From Caulochytrium protostelioides (taxonomy: Eukaryota; Chytridiomycota; Caulochytriomycetes; Caulochytriales; Caulochytriaceae), in contig ML014118.1 of assembly GCA_003615045.1 (NCBI GenBank), positions 186,001-250,000 on the forward strand: DNA of 64,000 nucleotides, written 5' to 3'. The notes beneath the pieces were generated by a model, which did not search any database, was not told the DNA's origin, and saw nothing but the letters and a program-made list of their open reading frames with translations. This document shows, in pieces, positions 28,261-37,450 of the stretch. The position numbers and the translations under genes are program-made. Numbering within the stretch: the first letter of the stretch is position 1; each line of letters opens with the position of its first letter.

Positions 28261-31200
28261 CTAGAAGGCCATGCTGTGGGTCGAGCGAGGGCGCCGCGTG
28301 GGCCGGTAGTCATGGGTGGCGCTCGAGACGCGGCCTGAGGCGACCACGTGCTCCGACGCATCGTCGTACGCGTCGTCGCTGCCGGCGGACGTCGCGGCGG
28401 CATGGCGGCGCGATTCGCGCGACGAGCGGGAAGCCGCCGGTGGCCGCGCGCGCCGTGCCGCCGATTTCCGGGACGACGATGCGCCAAAGTCGTCGTCGTC
28501 ATCATCATCATCAGGGAACAGCGCGAACGTCGGGCCGTCATCGTTGCCATCGTCGTCGTCGTCGTCATTCGCATCGCCGTCGTCGTCGTCTTCGGCTTTG
28601 ACGCGCGTCCGGAAGCGAGACCGCGATGCTGAGCTCCCGCGCGGCGCCGACAGCGACGTCGGAGCGCCGTCGTCGTCGCGGTCGTCGTCATCGGCATCGT
28701 CGTCGTCTTCTGGGATGAGACGGCGCGGCCGCCGCGTCACCGGCTGCGTCGCCACAACGGGGGACGGCGCGACCTCGCCCGCATCGACGACGTCCTCTTT
28801 CACGGCGGACGCGACGGCGTGTGGGGCCTCATCGTCGGACACGCCCGGCAGCGCGGCCTGCCACGCCGCATCATCCGGTTCACGGGCGCGGTAAGAGGTC
28901 TCGATCGCTTGCTCCAGCTCGGCCAGCCGCATCTTGGCCGTCACCCAGATCTCGGAGTGGGGCTGGTTGTATGCCATCGCGTTTTTGCGGATAAGGGCCA
29001 CGTCCCACAGCACGCTGCGGTAGTCGCGGTAGAAGCCGTGATCGAGCCGCGCCGTGATGGTAGCCATCGACACGGGGTACACGATCGTGTCCAGGTAGTC
29101 CGGGAACGCGACATACGGTACGTCCTCGCAGAACGGCGCCATTTCCGGCAGCTTGGCGAACCGATCGATCGCTTTGCGGATAATGCGCGGGTGCGCCAAG
29201 CCGTGCGCCTGCAGGTGCGGCGGCAGCGGCGCCGCGGGCACATCGAGCGGCTGCACCTCCCACGGGCTCATCCACTCGTCGGGGTCGTCGGGGTTGGACG
29301 GCCACCCGATCTGCAGTGTTTTCCAGCCAACGCGTCGGGCAAATGCGTCGTACTGCGCCGAGCGGACGACGCCTTCCCAGCGCGTGTCCCCGAACCAGGC
29401 CTCGATGCGCGAGCCGGGGCCATAGGCGTGCCACAGGCTCGTCTGGAACCGCTGCAGCGGTAACACAAACTCCTGGGTCTCCTCGGCGTCCATGACGTGC
29501 AGCGTGATCGACGTCGGCAGCGAGGACGACGAGGCGGCCGCCGCCGACGAGCTGCTCCCACGCGTCGACCGCGCGGTCGAGAGCTCCGTATGGTCGATCG
29601 CGGCTTTCCCTTTGCCCTTGTCGGACCAGGCGGGGGGCGCTGCAGCGGCCGCGGCGTCGGTGGGATGACCGTTGGCAGTGGCAGCGGCACGGCGCGGCCG
29701 CAGATGGCGGGGGTCGAGGGCGATGAGCTGCTGGCGCCATTCGGCTGCGGTAGGAGCAGAGGCGATGGCGGCCGGCAGCTCCATCAGGTCGATGGTGGCC
29801 GCGTAAGCGAGCTGGCGGTGGCCGCTCGCGGTGGCTTGGCGGCCGACGCCGTAGAACTTGAGCGCGCGGATGCGGCCGATGAGATATTCGGTGCAGTGGA
29901 GGGCGTCCATGGGCGGCGGTGCCAGGAGCTCGGGCGTCCCGAGACGTTGCACCGCCGGCTGCGCCAGGTACTCCTGGTGCCCGGCGAGCAGGTAGATGAC
30001 CACGTCGCCCAGCTGCGGCAGGTACGACAGGGTCGGCGACGCGCCGTCGACCTGCGCGACCCACGGGTTCGGCGCGTCCGTCGTGAACGGCGTCGGCGGC
30101 GTCGGCGGCAGCAGCGGCGCCTTGCCCTTGCGCTTCGACGCCGCCCCCGCCACCGCTGAGGACGCCGACGCCGCTGCGGCCGAGGACGCCGCCGTCGCCG
30201 CCGCCGATGCGTGGATCCGGAGAGGTCGCGACGAGCGCGACGACCCTGCGGCGGGGACCGACACTGTGGTGTAGCGCGACGGGCTCGTGGACGCGCGGCG
30301 CAGACGGCCGTTGGCAGGCGGCGACGGCCGGGGCGGGCGCGGCGGTGTCGTGGACGTCGCGGCGAGATGGCTGCCGCGGCGGAGCGCCGTACGGGCGCGC
30401 GCGCCACCGGAAACGTCGGCGCCGTCGTCGCCCCACGCGGGGCTCTCCGGCGTGCTGTCGCCCGCGGCGGTGCTCGTGGCCGGCGACGGCGCGACGGAGG
30501 GCGGTGCCGCGGCGTCGGCGTCGGAGCCCGAGTCGGACTCCGAAAGGCGCCGCATGCCGCGGCGCGGGCGACGGCGGCCGTCCGACTCGGAGGCCGTTAG
30601 CGGCGGGTCGGTGCGTCGACGGCGGCGGCTGGGACGCATCATCGCCTCGATGTCATCCAATTCGTCGTCGTCGTCGTCGTCGTCGCGCAGCAAGCGGCCA
30701 CGGCCACGGGAGGTGGAGCGCATGGCTGATGCGCGGCCGCGCTCGGGACTGCCGCGGGAGGTGCTCCGGCGCGGCGGGGGCGCGACGGTATCGGGGTCGC
30801 GACGGCTTCGGGAGGACGAGCGCGTCGCCAGCCGCGGCTCGCCGTCCTCGAAATCGCCGTCTTCGTCGTCGTCGTCGTCCTCATCGCGGCCGCGGCCACC
30901 AGCGCTGCGGCCGCCGCGGCTCGATGACGCGTGCGTGTGGCGGCTGCGGTGCGTGCCATGCGACGAGCTGCCACCGGCGCTGCGGTGCCGTTTCCGCTTG
31001 CGAGTCCGCGACGCGGTTGACGGGCCGGGACGGTCGCCGTCGCCGTCGCCGTCGTAGTCGCTGTCGCTCGTGTCGATGTACTCGGCGGCGAGCGGGTCGT
31101 CGAGAATCGCCGCCGGGCGGGACCGGCGCCGCGTCGCGGCGCCCGACGGCGTGCCCGACAGCGACGCGGACGCCTGATGGCGGCTGCGGCTGCTGCTGCG

Positions 31201-34200
31201 GCCGCCGCCGCCACCGCTGCGGGAATGACCTGCATGGGCGGCGAAGGGCGAGCCGTCGTCGCCGTCAGAGAAGGAGCCGCGCGACGTCGAGGTCGTGGTG
31301 GGCGTCGAGGCGTCGTCGTCGTCAGAGACGTCGTCGGCCTGCCACTCGTCGCCGCTGGAGACAGGGAGAGCTGCGAGCATGTCCATCGTGAGGATCTCGG
31401 GCGCTGGCGTCCGGCGACGCGGAGACGCGCGCGTCGGGTTCAGCGGCTCGCTGCGGCTCGTGCGGCCATTGGTATTCTCTGTGAAACTCGTGGACGTCTC
31501 TGCGGTACCGCCACCATTGTGGGTCGCTGCGGCCGTGGCAGCCGCTGCAGCAGCGGCCGTGGCAGCGGCGGCGCCACCGGCCGCAGTCGCCGGGCTCTGC
31601 CGCGCATCGGCGAGACGGGCGGCAGAGCCGCTCGCACGCTTGTGCCTGAGGAGGTCGAGCCGGTCGAACTGAGCGGCGGGAAGCGCGGCTTCCTTGGCGA
31701 GGTGAGCGTGCTTTTCCCAGATCGCCGCTTCGCGCTCTTGCTGGATCTGCCGCCAGGCGAGGGTGGCCGGATGGTGGCGATGCGGGTGGTCGCGGAGGGA
31801 GTGACCGCGGCGCAGGAGGGGGGGCAAGTGCTCCGGATGACGGCCCGGGATGTCGGGGCCGGGCTGCCGCGCGAGCACGATCTGGTTCTGGTCCAGCAGC
31901 GGGCCCAAGTCGACGGTATGCGCGGGTTCATGGGTCTGGTCATCGATGAGCACGCCGTGCGCATCGTTGCGGACCATGACAAAGTCGGTGCGGAAGAACT
32001 GGAAGTGCGGGAGCTGCGCGTATGCGGGCGCATGGCGGCCGTGGCAGGCAAAGAGCGAGACGCGGCCGCAGTCGTCGCCGAGAAGCACCAGCTCGCCGTT
32101 GGGGGAGATGAGCGTGCTCATGGTGCCCGGGTGGCCGCGAAACGCGTGGATGGCGCGGCGCAGGCCGATGTGCCAAAACGTGACGGTGCCGTCGTGCTCG
32201 GCGGTCAGGAAGACCAGCGGGTCCAGCGGAGAGCACTGTGTCCCGTAGATCTCGGTCCCCGTATGCGCCACAAACACCGTCTCGCCGCTGCTCGCGTCCC
32301 AGACATACACGTGGTGCTGCGTCGTGCTGGCCAGCGCGTACCGATCGTCGTGCGTCCAAAGGACGCCGTTCGCCTCGAGCCGGCCCTCGGCGGCGGGGCT
32401 CGGCACCACCACGCGTGATGAATTGATCTCGAGGGCGGCGGCCCCGCCGGCGTCCGAAACCGTCGGCGACGCCATCGCGCCCACGGGCGTCGGCGCCACC
32501 GGAGGCTCGCCGCCGTCTCCCTCGATATCGAGCAGCGCCGTCAGTGCCGTCCCGGCGCCAGCGCCCGCGCCGGCGCCAGCGTCAGCAAGGGGCTCCGCCA
32601 CTGCTGCGGTCGCCGTGACGGGACTTGCGGCGGTGGAGCGGAGCGTAGCGGTCGCGGCGACGGCGGCGCCCGCGGCCGCACTGGCCACGAGCGCCGGGGG
32701 CGGGGCCGGCGTGGCGGCGTCGGACGGACGGGCGCCCCTGGTTTCGGGGACCACGACGTCGGCGTCGGCGTCGGCGTCGGCGGCGTCGATGGCGTCGCGG
32801 TCCTCGGCCATGTCGTCCGTCGCATACGGCGCCGGCGGCAGGCCCATCGCGACGGGGACCGCGGGAGGCGCCTCGGTCTTGGGCACGGCGGCCGCATGGA
32901 CGGCCGCATGGACGGCGCTGCCCGGCGTGGCGGCGTCCTGGGCGTTGAGGAGGACCTTGTCGAGGCACCAGCCCTTCTGCGGGTGGTCATGCCACAGCTT
33001 GACGGTGCCGTCGCGGCCGTCGGTAAGAATGCGGTCGCCGCGGTTTGAAAAGACGACGTCGCCGATCTGGCCCTTGTGCGCGTCGATGCGGGCCCGCAGG
33101 CTCGGCTGCGCCCGGCTCGGCAGCCCGAGCGCGTGAGTCGGGATCATACTCCAGATGTACAGGCACCCGTCGTCGCCGCCGGACGCCATCCGCGTGCCCG
33201 TGAAGTCGAAGTCGACATCGCGCACGGCATCGCGGGTCCGGAGCCCCGCATCGACGAGGTCGGCCGTCATCTGGTACGCATCCACGTCCGGCAAGTAGTG
33301 GTAGAGTCGGACTTTGCCGTCGGCGCAGGTCACGGCCAAGCACGCGTTCTCCGCGAGCGGCGACGGCGAGAAGCGGATCGTGTTGATGCCCTTGGTGATG
33401 GTAATTTTCCACGGCAGTGGCTGGTACGTCTTCATGTCCCACATGCGGATCGAGCGGTCGCTGCTGGCGCTGGCCAGGATCGTATTGTCGACGGTCAGCG
33501 CCAGGTCCAGGATCACGCCTTGCTGGTTCGTGCTGGTCAGCGTCGGGTGGCCCCGGATACTGTGCAGCAGCCAGCCGGTCTCGGCGCACCAGATCTTGAT
33601 GAGGTTGTCGTCACCGCCGGTGATGAAACGCTGGCTGGTGGCGTCAAAGACCATACAGTAGATGGGGGCGCAGTGGCCGCAGACGCTGGTGGCGCGCTGG
33701 AACGACTGGTAGAAGCTCAGCGGAGGCACGCGGTCACGGCGCGGCAGCAAGTGCTGCGAGCGATAGATGAGTGCGTGCATCGGCGACGGCCATCCGATCC
33801 CGTCGGCGCGGGCACTCGCGCACGCCACGCTGTGCGCTAAACTCCGCGGCCGCGGCAACGGACCCGTGGGCGGCGCCAGCCGCGGCGGGTTCAGCAGACT
33901 GTCATGGGCGGCGAGGTGTTCCGTGACGAGGTCGCGCAGACTCTGGCCATGGACCGTCGGCTGCAGCCACGCAAGATCCTGCTCGGTGGCGGTATGCTGC
34001 CGGCCCTGCCAATCGATTCGCACGGGCAGCTGCTGCGCGAACCCGGACGGGGGGCGGGAAACCAGCGCGCCCGGGAGTGACGGCGCCGCGCCGCTGCCTG
34101 CGCCGCTGCCGGCATCGCCGCCGGCATCGTCGCCAGCATCGCCGTGCACGAGCTGCCGCTGCTGGATCTGATCGCGGAGCTCGTGGTAGGCGCTGGTGAA

Positions 34201-34284
34201 GGGGCTGCTGGCCAGGTAACGCAGGACGAGATAGAGCAGCTCGCGGTCCTGCTGGAGGGCGGCGGCGTCCGCGGGCGGCGGCAT
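28261..34284 (-). CDS. Bromodomain and WD-repeat protein, BRWD/PHIP family
   Basis: BRWD/PHIP proteins are nuclear chromatin regulators that read acetylated or methylated histones. The product has 2,007 residues from the ATG at 34284. The N terminus (LLYLVLRYLASSPFTSAYHE, about 14-33) is the family's LisH-like helix. WD40 repeats start near 195 (SVCGHCAPIYCMVFD, ITGGDDNLIKIW, LASASSDRSIRMWD, MASGGDDGCLYIW, ILTDGRDGTVKLW). They resume after an Ala/Pro-rich insertion at about 445-630, with FLTAEHDGTVTFW. A long disordered part with Asp-, Ser- and Arg-rich stretches spans about 900-1400. A globular part (about 1420-1690) precedes the bromodomain (about 1710-1800), where the acetyl-lysine-binding Asn is kept in AMAYNQPHSEIW. 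The tail is acidic and then basic. Metazoan proteins have two bromodomains; only one is recognisable here. Confidence 0.92.
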   Translation of the reverse strand: MPPPADAAALQQDRELLYLVLRYLASSPFTSAYHELRDQIQQRQLVHGDAGDDAGGDAGSGAGSGAAPSLPGALVSRPPSGFAQQLPVRIDWQGRQHTATEQDLAWLQPTVHGQSLRDLVTEHLAAHDSLLNPPRLAPPTGPLPRPRSLAHSVACASARADGIGWPSPMHALIYRSQHLLPRRDRVPPLSFYQSFQRATSVCGHCAPIYCMVFDATSQRFITGGDDNLIKIWCAETGWLLHSIRGHPTLTSTNQQGVILDLALTVDNTILASASSDRSIRMWDMKTYQPLPWKITITKGINTIRFSPSPLAENACLAVTCADGKVRLYHYLPDVDAYQMTADLVDAGLRTRDAVRDVDFDFTGTRMASGGDDGCLYIWSMIPTHALGLPSRAQPSLRARIDAHKGQIGDVVFSNRGDRILTDGRDGTVKLWHDHPQKGWCLDKVLLNAQDAATPGSAVHAAVHAAAVPKTEAPPAVPVAMGLPPAPYATDDMAEDRDAIDAADADADADVVVPETRGARPSDAATPAPPPALVASAAAGAAVAATATLRSTAASPVTATAAVAEPLADAGAGAGAGAGTALTALLDIEGDGGEPPVAPTPVGAMASPTVSDAGGAAALEINSSRVVVPSPAAEGRLEANGVLWTHDDRYALASTTQHHVYVWDASSGETVFVAHTGTEIYGTQCSPLDPLVFLTAEHDGTVTFWHIGLRRAIHAFRGHPGTMSTLISPNGELVLLGDDCGRVSLFACHGRHAPAYAQLPHFQFFRTDFVMVRNDAHGVLIDDQTHEPAHTVDLGPLLDQNQIVLARQPGPDIPGRHPEHLPPLLRRGHSLRDHPHRHHPATLAWRQIQQEREAAIWEKHAHLAKEAALPAAQFDRLDLLRHKRASGSAARLADARQSPATAAGGAAAATAAAAAAATAAATHNGGGTAETSTSFTENTNGRTSRSEPLNPTRASPRRRTPAPEILTMDMLAALPVSSGDEWQADDVSDDDDASTPTTTSTSRGSFSDGDDGSPFAAHAGHSRSGGGGGRSSSRSRHQASASLSGTPSGAATRRRSRPAAILDDPLAAEYIDTSDSDYDGDGDGDRPGPSTASRTRKRKRHRSAGGSSSHGTHRSRHTHASSSRGGRSAGGRGRDEDDDDDEDGDFEDGEPRLATRSSSRSRRDPDTVAPPPRRSTSRGSPERGRASAMRSTSRGRGRLLRDDDDDDDELDDIEAMMRPSRRRRRTDPPLTASESDGRRRPRRGMRRLSESDSGSDADAAAPPSVAPSPATSTAAGDSTPESPAWGDDGADVSGGARARTALRRGSHLAATSTTPPRPPRPSPPANGRLRRASTSPSRYTTVSVPAAGSSRSSRPLRIHASAAATAASSAAAASASSAVAGAASKRKGKAPLLPPTPPTPFTTDAPNPWVAQVDGASPTLSYLPQLGDVVIYLLAGHQEYLAQPAVQRLGTPELLAPPPMDALHCTEYLIGRIRALKFYGVGRQATASGHRQLAYAATIDLMELPAAIASAPTAAEWRQQLIALDPRHLRPRRAAATANGHPTDAAAAAAPPAWSDKGKGKAAIDHTELSTARSTRGSSSSAAAASSSSLPTSITLHVMDAEETQEFVLPLQRFQTSLWHAYGPGSRIEAWFGDTRWEGVVRSAQYDAFARRVGWKTLQIGWPSNPDDPDEWMSPWEVQPLDVPAAPLPPHLQAHGLAHPRIIRKAIDRFAKLPEMAPFCEDVPYVAFPDYLDTIVYPVSMATITARLDHGFYRDYRSVLWDVALIRKNAMAYNQPHSEIWVTAKMRLAELEQAIETSYRAREPDDAAWQAALPGVSDDEAPHAVASAVKEDVVDAGEVAPSPVVATQPVTRRPRRLIPEDDDDADDDDRDDDGAPTSLSAPRGSSASRSRFRTRVKAEDDDDGDANDDDDDDGNDDGPTFALFPDDDDDDDDFGASSSRKSAARRARPPAASRSSRESRRHAAATSAGSDDAYDDASEHVVASGRVSSATHDYRPTRRPRSTHSMAF

Positions 34285-35276
34285 GGCGAGAGCGGGAAGA
34301 GCGCGCGACGCCACCGCCCGCGGACGCCGTCGCCGCGGCCGCGGCCGCCGGTCAGCGGATGGACGGCCACCGACGCGGGATCGCCTCGGGCGGCGGCCGC
34401 GACGATCGGCAGCAACGGCGGCGGTGGCGGCGCTGAGCGACGATGGACGGCGCTCACGACGACGAACGCCTTGCAACCGTCGCGGAGAAGCCGGTCAAAA
34501 CAGCGGCGGCGGCGGCCATTCGCTCGGCAGCGGGGCTGGGTCAGGGACGAGCGATGGCGGTATGCGCGACAAAAAAAAGGGAAGAGCGGCAGGGGTCTTT
34601 TGGACAAGGGCGTTGAATCAGGGACGCGGGTGGCGACGCGGGCCTCGGCGAGCGTATGACGGGAACACGTGGCGTCTTGCGCACCGACGGAAGGAGGTCG
34701 ACGGCGTGATGCCGCATGCTGCGGCCGCCCGACGGTGCGCCATGCGCCTGGGGTCGGCGGTTATCTGGGTGGCATGCTTGCCGGCACGAAGCAGGTGTGC
34801 CCTGCGGCGGCCAATCACGCCGTGCGACGCGGACGCCATTGCCGCCGCCGCCGCCGTCGCCGCCGCCGCCGCGAGCGCTCGTGGTCGACGGCGCTCGCCA
34901 CAAGCGTGAGGACGGCAGGGCAGGGTGGGCGCCGCCCAAGCCACGCGCCGCCACGCGCCGCCGGCGGCCAAGAGGTGGTCTCTGGACCCGAGCTCCGACA
35001 CATCCGCGCGCGAAAGCAAAACGCCCTACGTACGAGCCGGTATGGTCCTTTAGTGCTTAAGGGTCACCGACGAGCAGCTTCCCGGTCTTGCTCTGTTTGA
35101 AGCAACGGCCATTCTCCAGCGGGCGTCGACGGGATGCCGATGACGGCGCCGACGTCGAGGACTTCAGCAGAGACGGGATCGACGCGCTCCGCCAATACGA
35201 TCGCTGCCCTTGTCCCTCGCTCATGGTCGCGCTACTTTGGCGCAGCGCATCGCGATCCTTCCGCCCGTGTCCCGCC
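34285..35276. promoter_or_regulatory. Divergent region, bromodomain-WD40 gene / DBR1
   Basis: This interval holds two promoters. The bromodomain gene's frame stays open upstream to 34476 as an Arg-rich stretch that I treat as leader. A nine-base A run occurs at 34569-34577. An ATG at 35223, in frame with DBR1, is an alternative start. Confidence 0.5.
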
Positions 35277-37271
35277 ATGCATCGCGGGATGAGCAGCGCC
35301 CGTCGCGGTCCATCGAGCCATCGAGGCCGCAGCCGCGGGGGTCCACAGGGCGGCAGTCGCGGCGGTCGCGGTGGCCATGGCAGCTCCAGCCACGGCGGCG
35401 CCCATCACGGCGCCCATCACGGCGCCCATCACGGCGCCCATGGCCCGACGTATCCGGCCGACGATCCGGCCGTCATGGCGCTCGCCGAGTATACGGCGCA
35501 GCAGCGCCTCGTGGACAGCGACGCGAGCGGCCGCCCCGTGCGCGTGGCCGTCGAGGGCTGCTGCCACGGCGAACTGCCGGCCATCTACGCGGCGGTCGCG
35601 CGGGAGAGCGCCGCGGGCCCGGCGCCGGTCGACTTGCTGGTCGTCTGCGGCGACTTCCAGGCCGTCCGCAACGCCGCGGACCTGGACGCCATGGCCGTGC
35701 CCGACAAGTACAAGCAGCTCGGCTCGTTCTGGGAGTACTACACCGGGCGCCGCCGCGCGCCCGTGCTGACGGTCGTGATCGGCGGCAACCACGAGGCCAG
35801 CAGCTACCTCTGGGAGCTCCACCACGGCGGCTGGCTCGCGCCCAACATCTACTACCTGGGCGCCGCAGGCTGCGTCACCTTCCGCGGGCTCCGCATCGCG
35901 GGCTCCAGCGGGATCTACAAGTCCCACGACTACGAGATCGGCTACCCGGAGCGGCCGCCGTTCACCGACGCGGGCGCCGTCCGCTCGATCTACCACACGC
36001 GGCGGATGAACACGTGGCGGCTGGCGCAGCTCGCGGCGTCGACGCGCGGCGCCGACGGCCGCCCGCCGTCCCCGATCGATCTCATGCTGTCGCACGACTG
36101 GCCGGCGCGCATCACGGACCACGGCGACGCCGCCGCGCTCATCCGCCGGAAGCCCTTTTTCCGCGACGAGATCCACGCCGGCTCACTCGGCAGCCCGCCG
36201 CAGCGCATGCTGCTGGACACCCTGCGGCCGCGGCACTGGTTCTCGGCCCATCTGCATTGTTTCTTTGAGGCGCATGTCGTCCATGCGACGGCGGCGGCCA
36301 CGGCGGCCACCGAAGCGCTGGCCACCGAAACGCCGGCCACCGCGCCGGCGGCCACCGAAGCGCCAGCACCTTCCGTGGTCGCGGACCTCCATCCCCATGG
36401 CATTACAGTGGCCACGGACGCGGCGACGGACTCTGAACACGCCCCCGAGGCCCCTGCGGAAGCGCCGATGGTCAAGTCCCCGCCGTCAGGGGCTCTCCGA
36501 TCCCCCGAGCGTCCGAGCCGCCCCAGCCGCCACCGCAGCAGCGACGGCGACGCGAGCGACGACGCTCTGGCGGGTGAGGACGCCGACGTGTTTGCCGCCG
36601 CGCCGCGCGATCCGCCGCCCGCCGCGGCCGACACGACCCACTTCGTGGCCCTCGACAAGTGCCTGCCGCGCCGCCGCTTTCTGCACGTGACGTCCATCCC
36701 GCCGCGGCCCGGCGCGCCGGCGGGGCCGCTCTCGCACGACCGCGAGTGGCTCGCCGTCCTCGCGGCCTCGCACGCGCTGCTGGCGCCCTTCTGTCCGCCC
36801 GCGCACCGCGGCGCCCGCTTCGTGCCGCCCGACCTCGCCGCGTGGGCCGTGCTGCTCGACCGCGCGCGGGACGACGTGCTCGCGCGGCTGCCGGACGCGG
36901 CGCATCTCGCGATCGACCCCGCCGCCTGGGTCCCGACGGCGCCCGGCGGCCCCGACGCGCTGCCGCGCGGCGCGCGCCTCACGACGTATACGAACCCGCA
37001 GCACACGGCGCTGCTGGCCATGCTCGGGCTCGCGCCGTGGCCGGCGCACGCCGGCGCCGGCAAGGGCGCTGCGCCGACGGCGGCGAAGCGCGCGGGGCCG
37101 CCGGGCGACCTGTCGCCGAGTGGCGCGTCGAAGCGGCCCGTGGCCGCGTGGCCGTCGCGGCCGAGGGCCGTCCCCGGGGGGCCGGCTCCACCAGCCGTGG
37201 CGGTCCGCGCCTTGCCGATGTTGACGCCTCCCGTCCACACGGATGAGATTGATCTGTTTGGCGACGAGTGA
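35277..37271 (+). CDS. DBR1: RNA lariat debranching enzyme Dbr1
   Basis: Dbr1 is a metallophosphoesterase that hydrolyses the 2'-5' bond of excised intron lariats in the nucleus. From 35277 the product has 664 residues. All metal and active-site blocks are present: VAVEGCCHGEL (about 91-101), LLVVCGDFQAVRN (about 124-136), GGNHEASSYLWEL, LSHDWP, and SAHLHCFFEA. The Dbr1 C-terminal domain follows with THFVALDKCLPRRRFLHV and HDREWL. Odd features: the enzyme normally begins almost directly at VAVEGCC, but here about 88 residues precede it, with RGG/GGR motifs and a repeated His-Gly-Ala segment. An Ala/Thr/Glu-repeat insertion (about 345-400) splits the catalytic and C-terminal parts. Starts at 35223 and 35289 are also possible. 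Confidence 0.95.
   Translation: MHRGMSSARRGPSSHRGRSRGGPQGGSRGGRGGHGSSSHGGAHHGAHHGAHHGAHGPTYPADDPAVMALAEYTAQQRLVDSDASGRPVRVAVEGCCHGELPAIYAAVARESAAGPAPVDLLVVCGDFQAVRNAADLDAMAVPDKYKQLGSFWEYYTGRRRAPVLTVVIGGNHEASSYLWELHHGGWLAPNIYYLGAAGCVTFRGLRIAGSSGIYKSHDYEIGYPERPPFTDAGAVRSIYHTRRMNTWRLAQLAASTRGADGRPPSPIDLMLSHDWPARITDHGDAAALIRRKPFFRDEIHAGSLGSPPQRMLLDTLRPRHWFSAHLHCFFEAHVVHATAAATAATEALATETPATAPAATEAPAPSVVADLHPHGITVATDAATDSEHAPEAPAEAPMVKSPPSGALRSPERPSRPSRHRSSDGDASDDALAGEDADVFAAAPRDPPPAAADTTHFVALDKCLPRRRFLHVTSIPPRPGAPAGPLSHDREWLAVLAASHALLAPFCPPAHRGARFVPPDLAAWAVLLDRARDDVLARLPDAAHLAIDPAAWVPTAPGGPDALPRGARLTTYTNPQHTALLAMLGLAPWPAHAGAGKGAAPTAAKRAGPPGDLSPSGASKRPVAAWPSRPRAVPGGPAPPAVAVRALPMLTPPVHTDEIDLFGDE
35397..35442 (+). 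repeat. 12-bp in-frame repeat in the DBR1 N-terminal extension
   Basis: Three full units of GGCGCCCATCAC and a partial fourth encode Gly-Ala-His-His repeats. The 12-bp period keeps the frame, consistent with translation. Confidence 0.85.
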
Positions 37272-37377
37272 GATGGAGATCGAGGGATCGAGGGATCGTT
37301 CCTTCTCCAGTTTCGAACACGGCCTACCCGGTCCCGAGTGTCCGTCCGGCAAGCGTAGGATGTCCTTCCGTTCGCCC

Positions 37378-37414
<37 letters not shown>

Positions 37415-37450
37415 AAAGAGTTATCAGAAACGTGTACAGGGTGGGGATGA
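37272..37450. other. Convergent 3' region with A34 tract, DBR1 / adenylate kinase
   Basis: The 179 bp between two convergent stop codons contain 34 consecutive adenines (37379-37412). On the kinase strand this is T34, 38 bp after its stop codon; on the DBR1 strand it lies 107 bp after the stop. It probably influences 3'-end formation of one or both genes. I see no AATAAA nearby. Confidence 0.7.
37379..37412. repeat. Homopolymeric A34 tract
   Basis: Thirty-four consecutive A residues on the plus strand, far above what this base composition predicts. It is the longest homopolymer in the window. Confidence 0.95.

Noticed and set aside
34285-34476. 64-codon Arg-rich N-terminal extension of the bromodomain/WD40 protein
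   Set aside because: The ATG at 34284 sits directly before the conserved helix; the upstream part has the composition of untranslated GC-rich leader.
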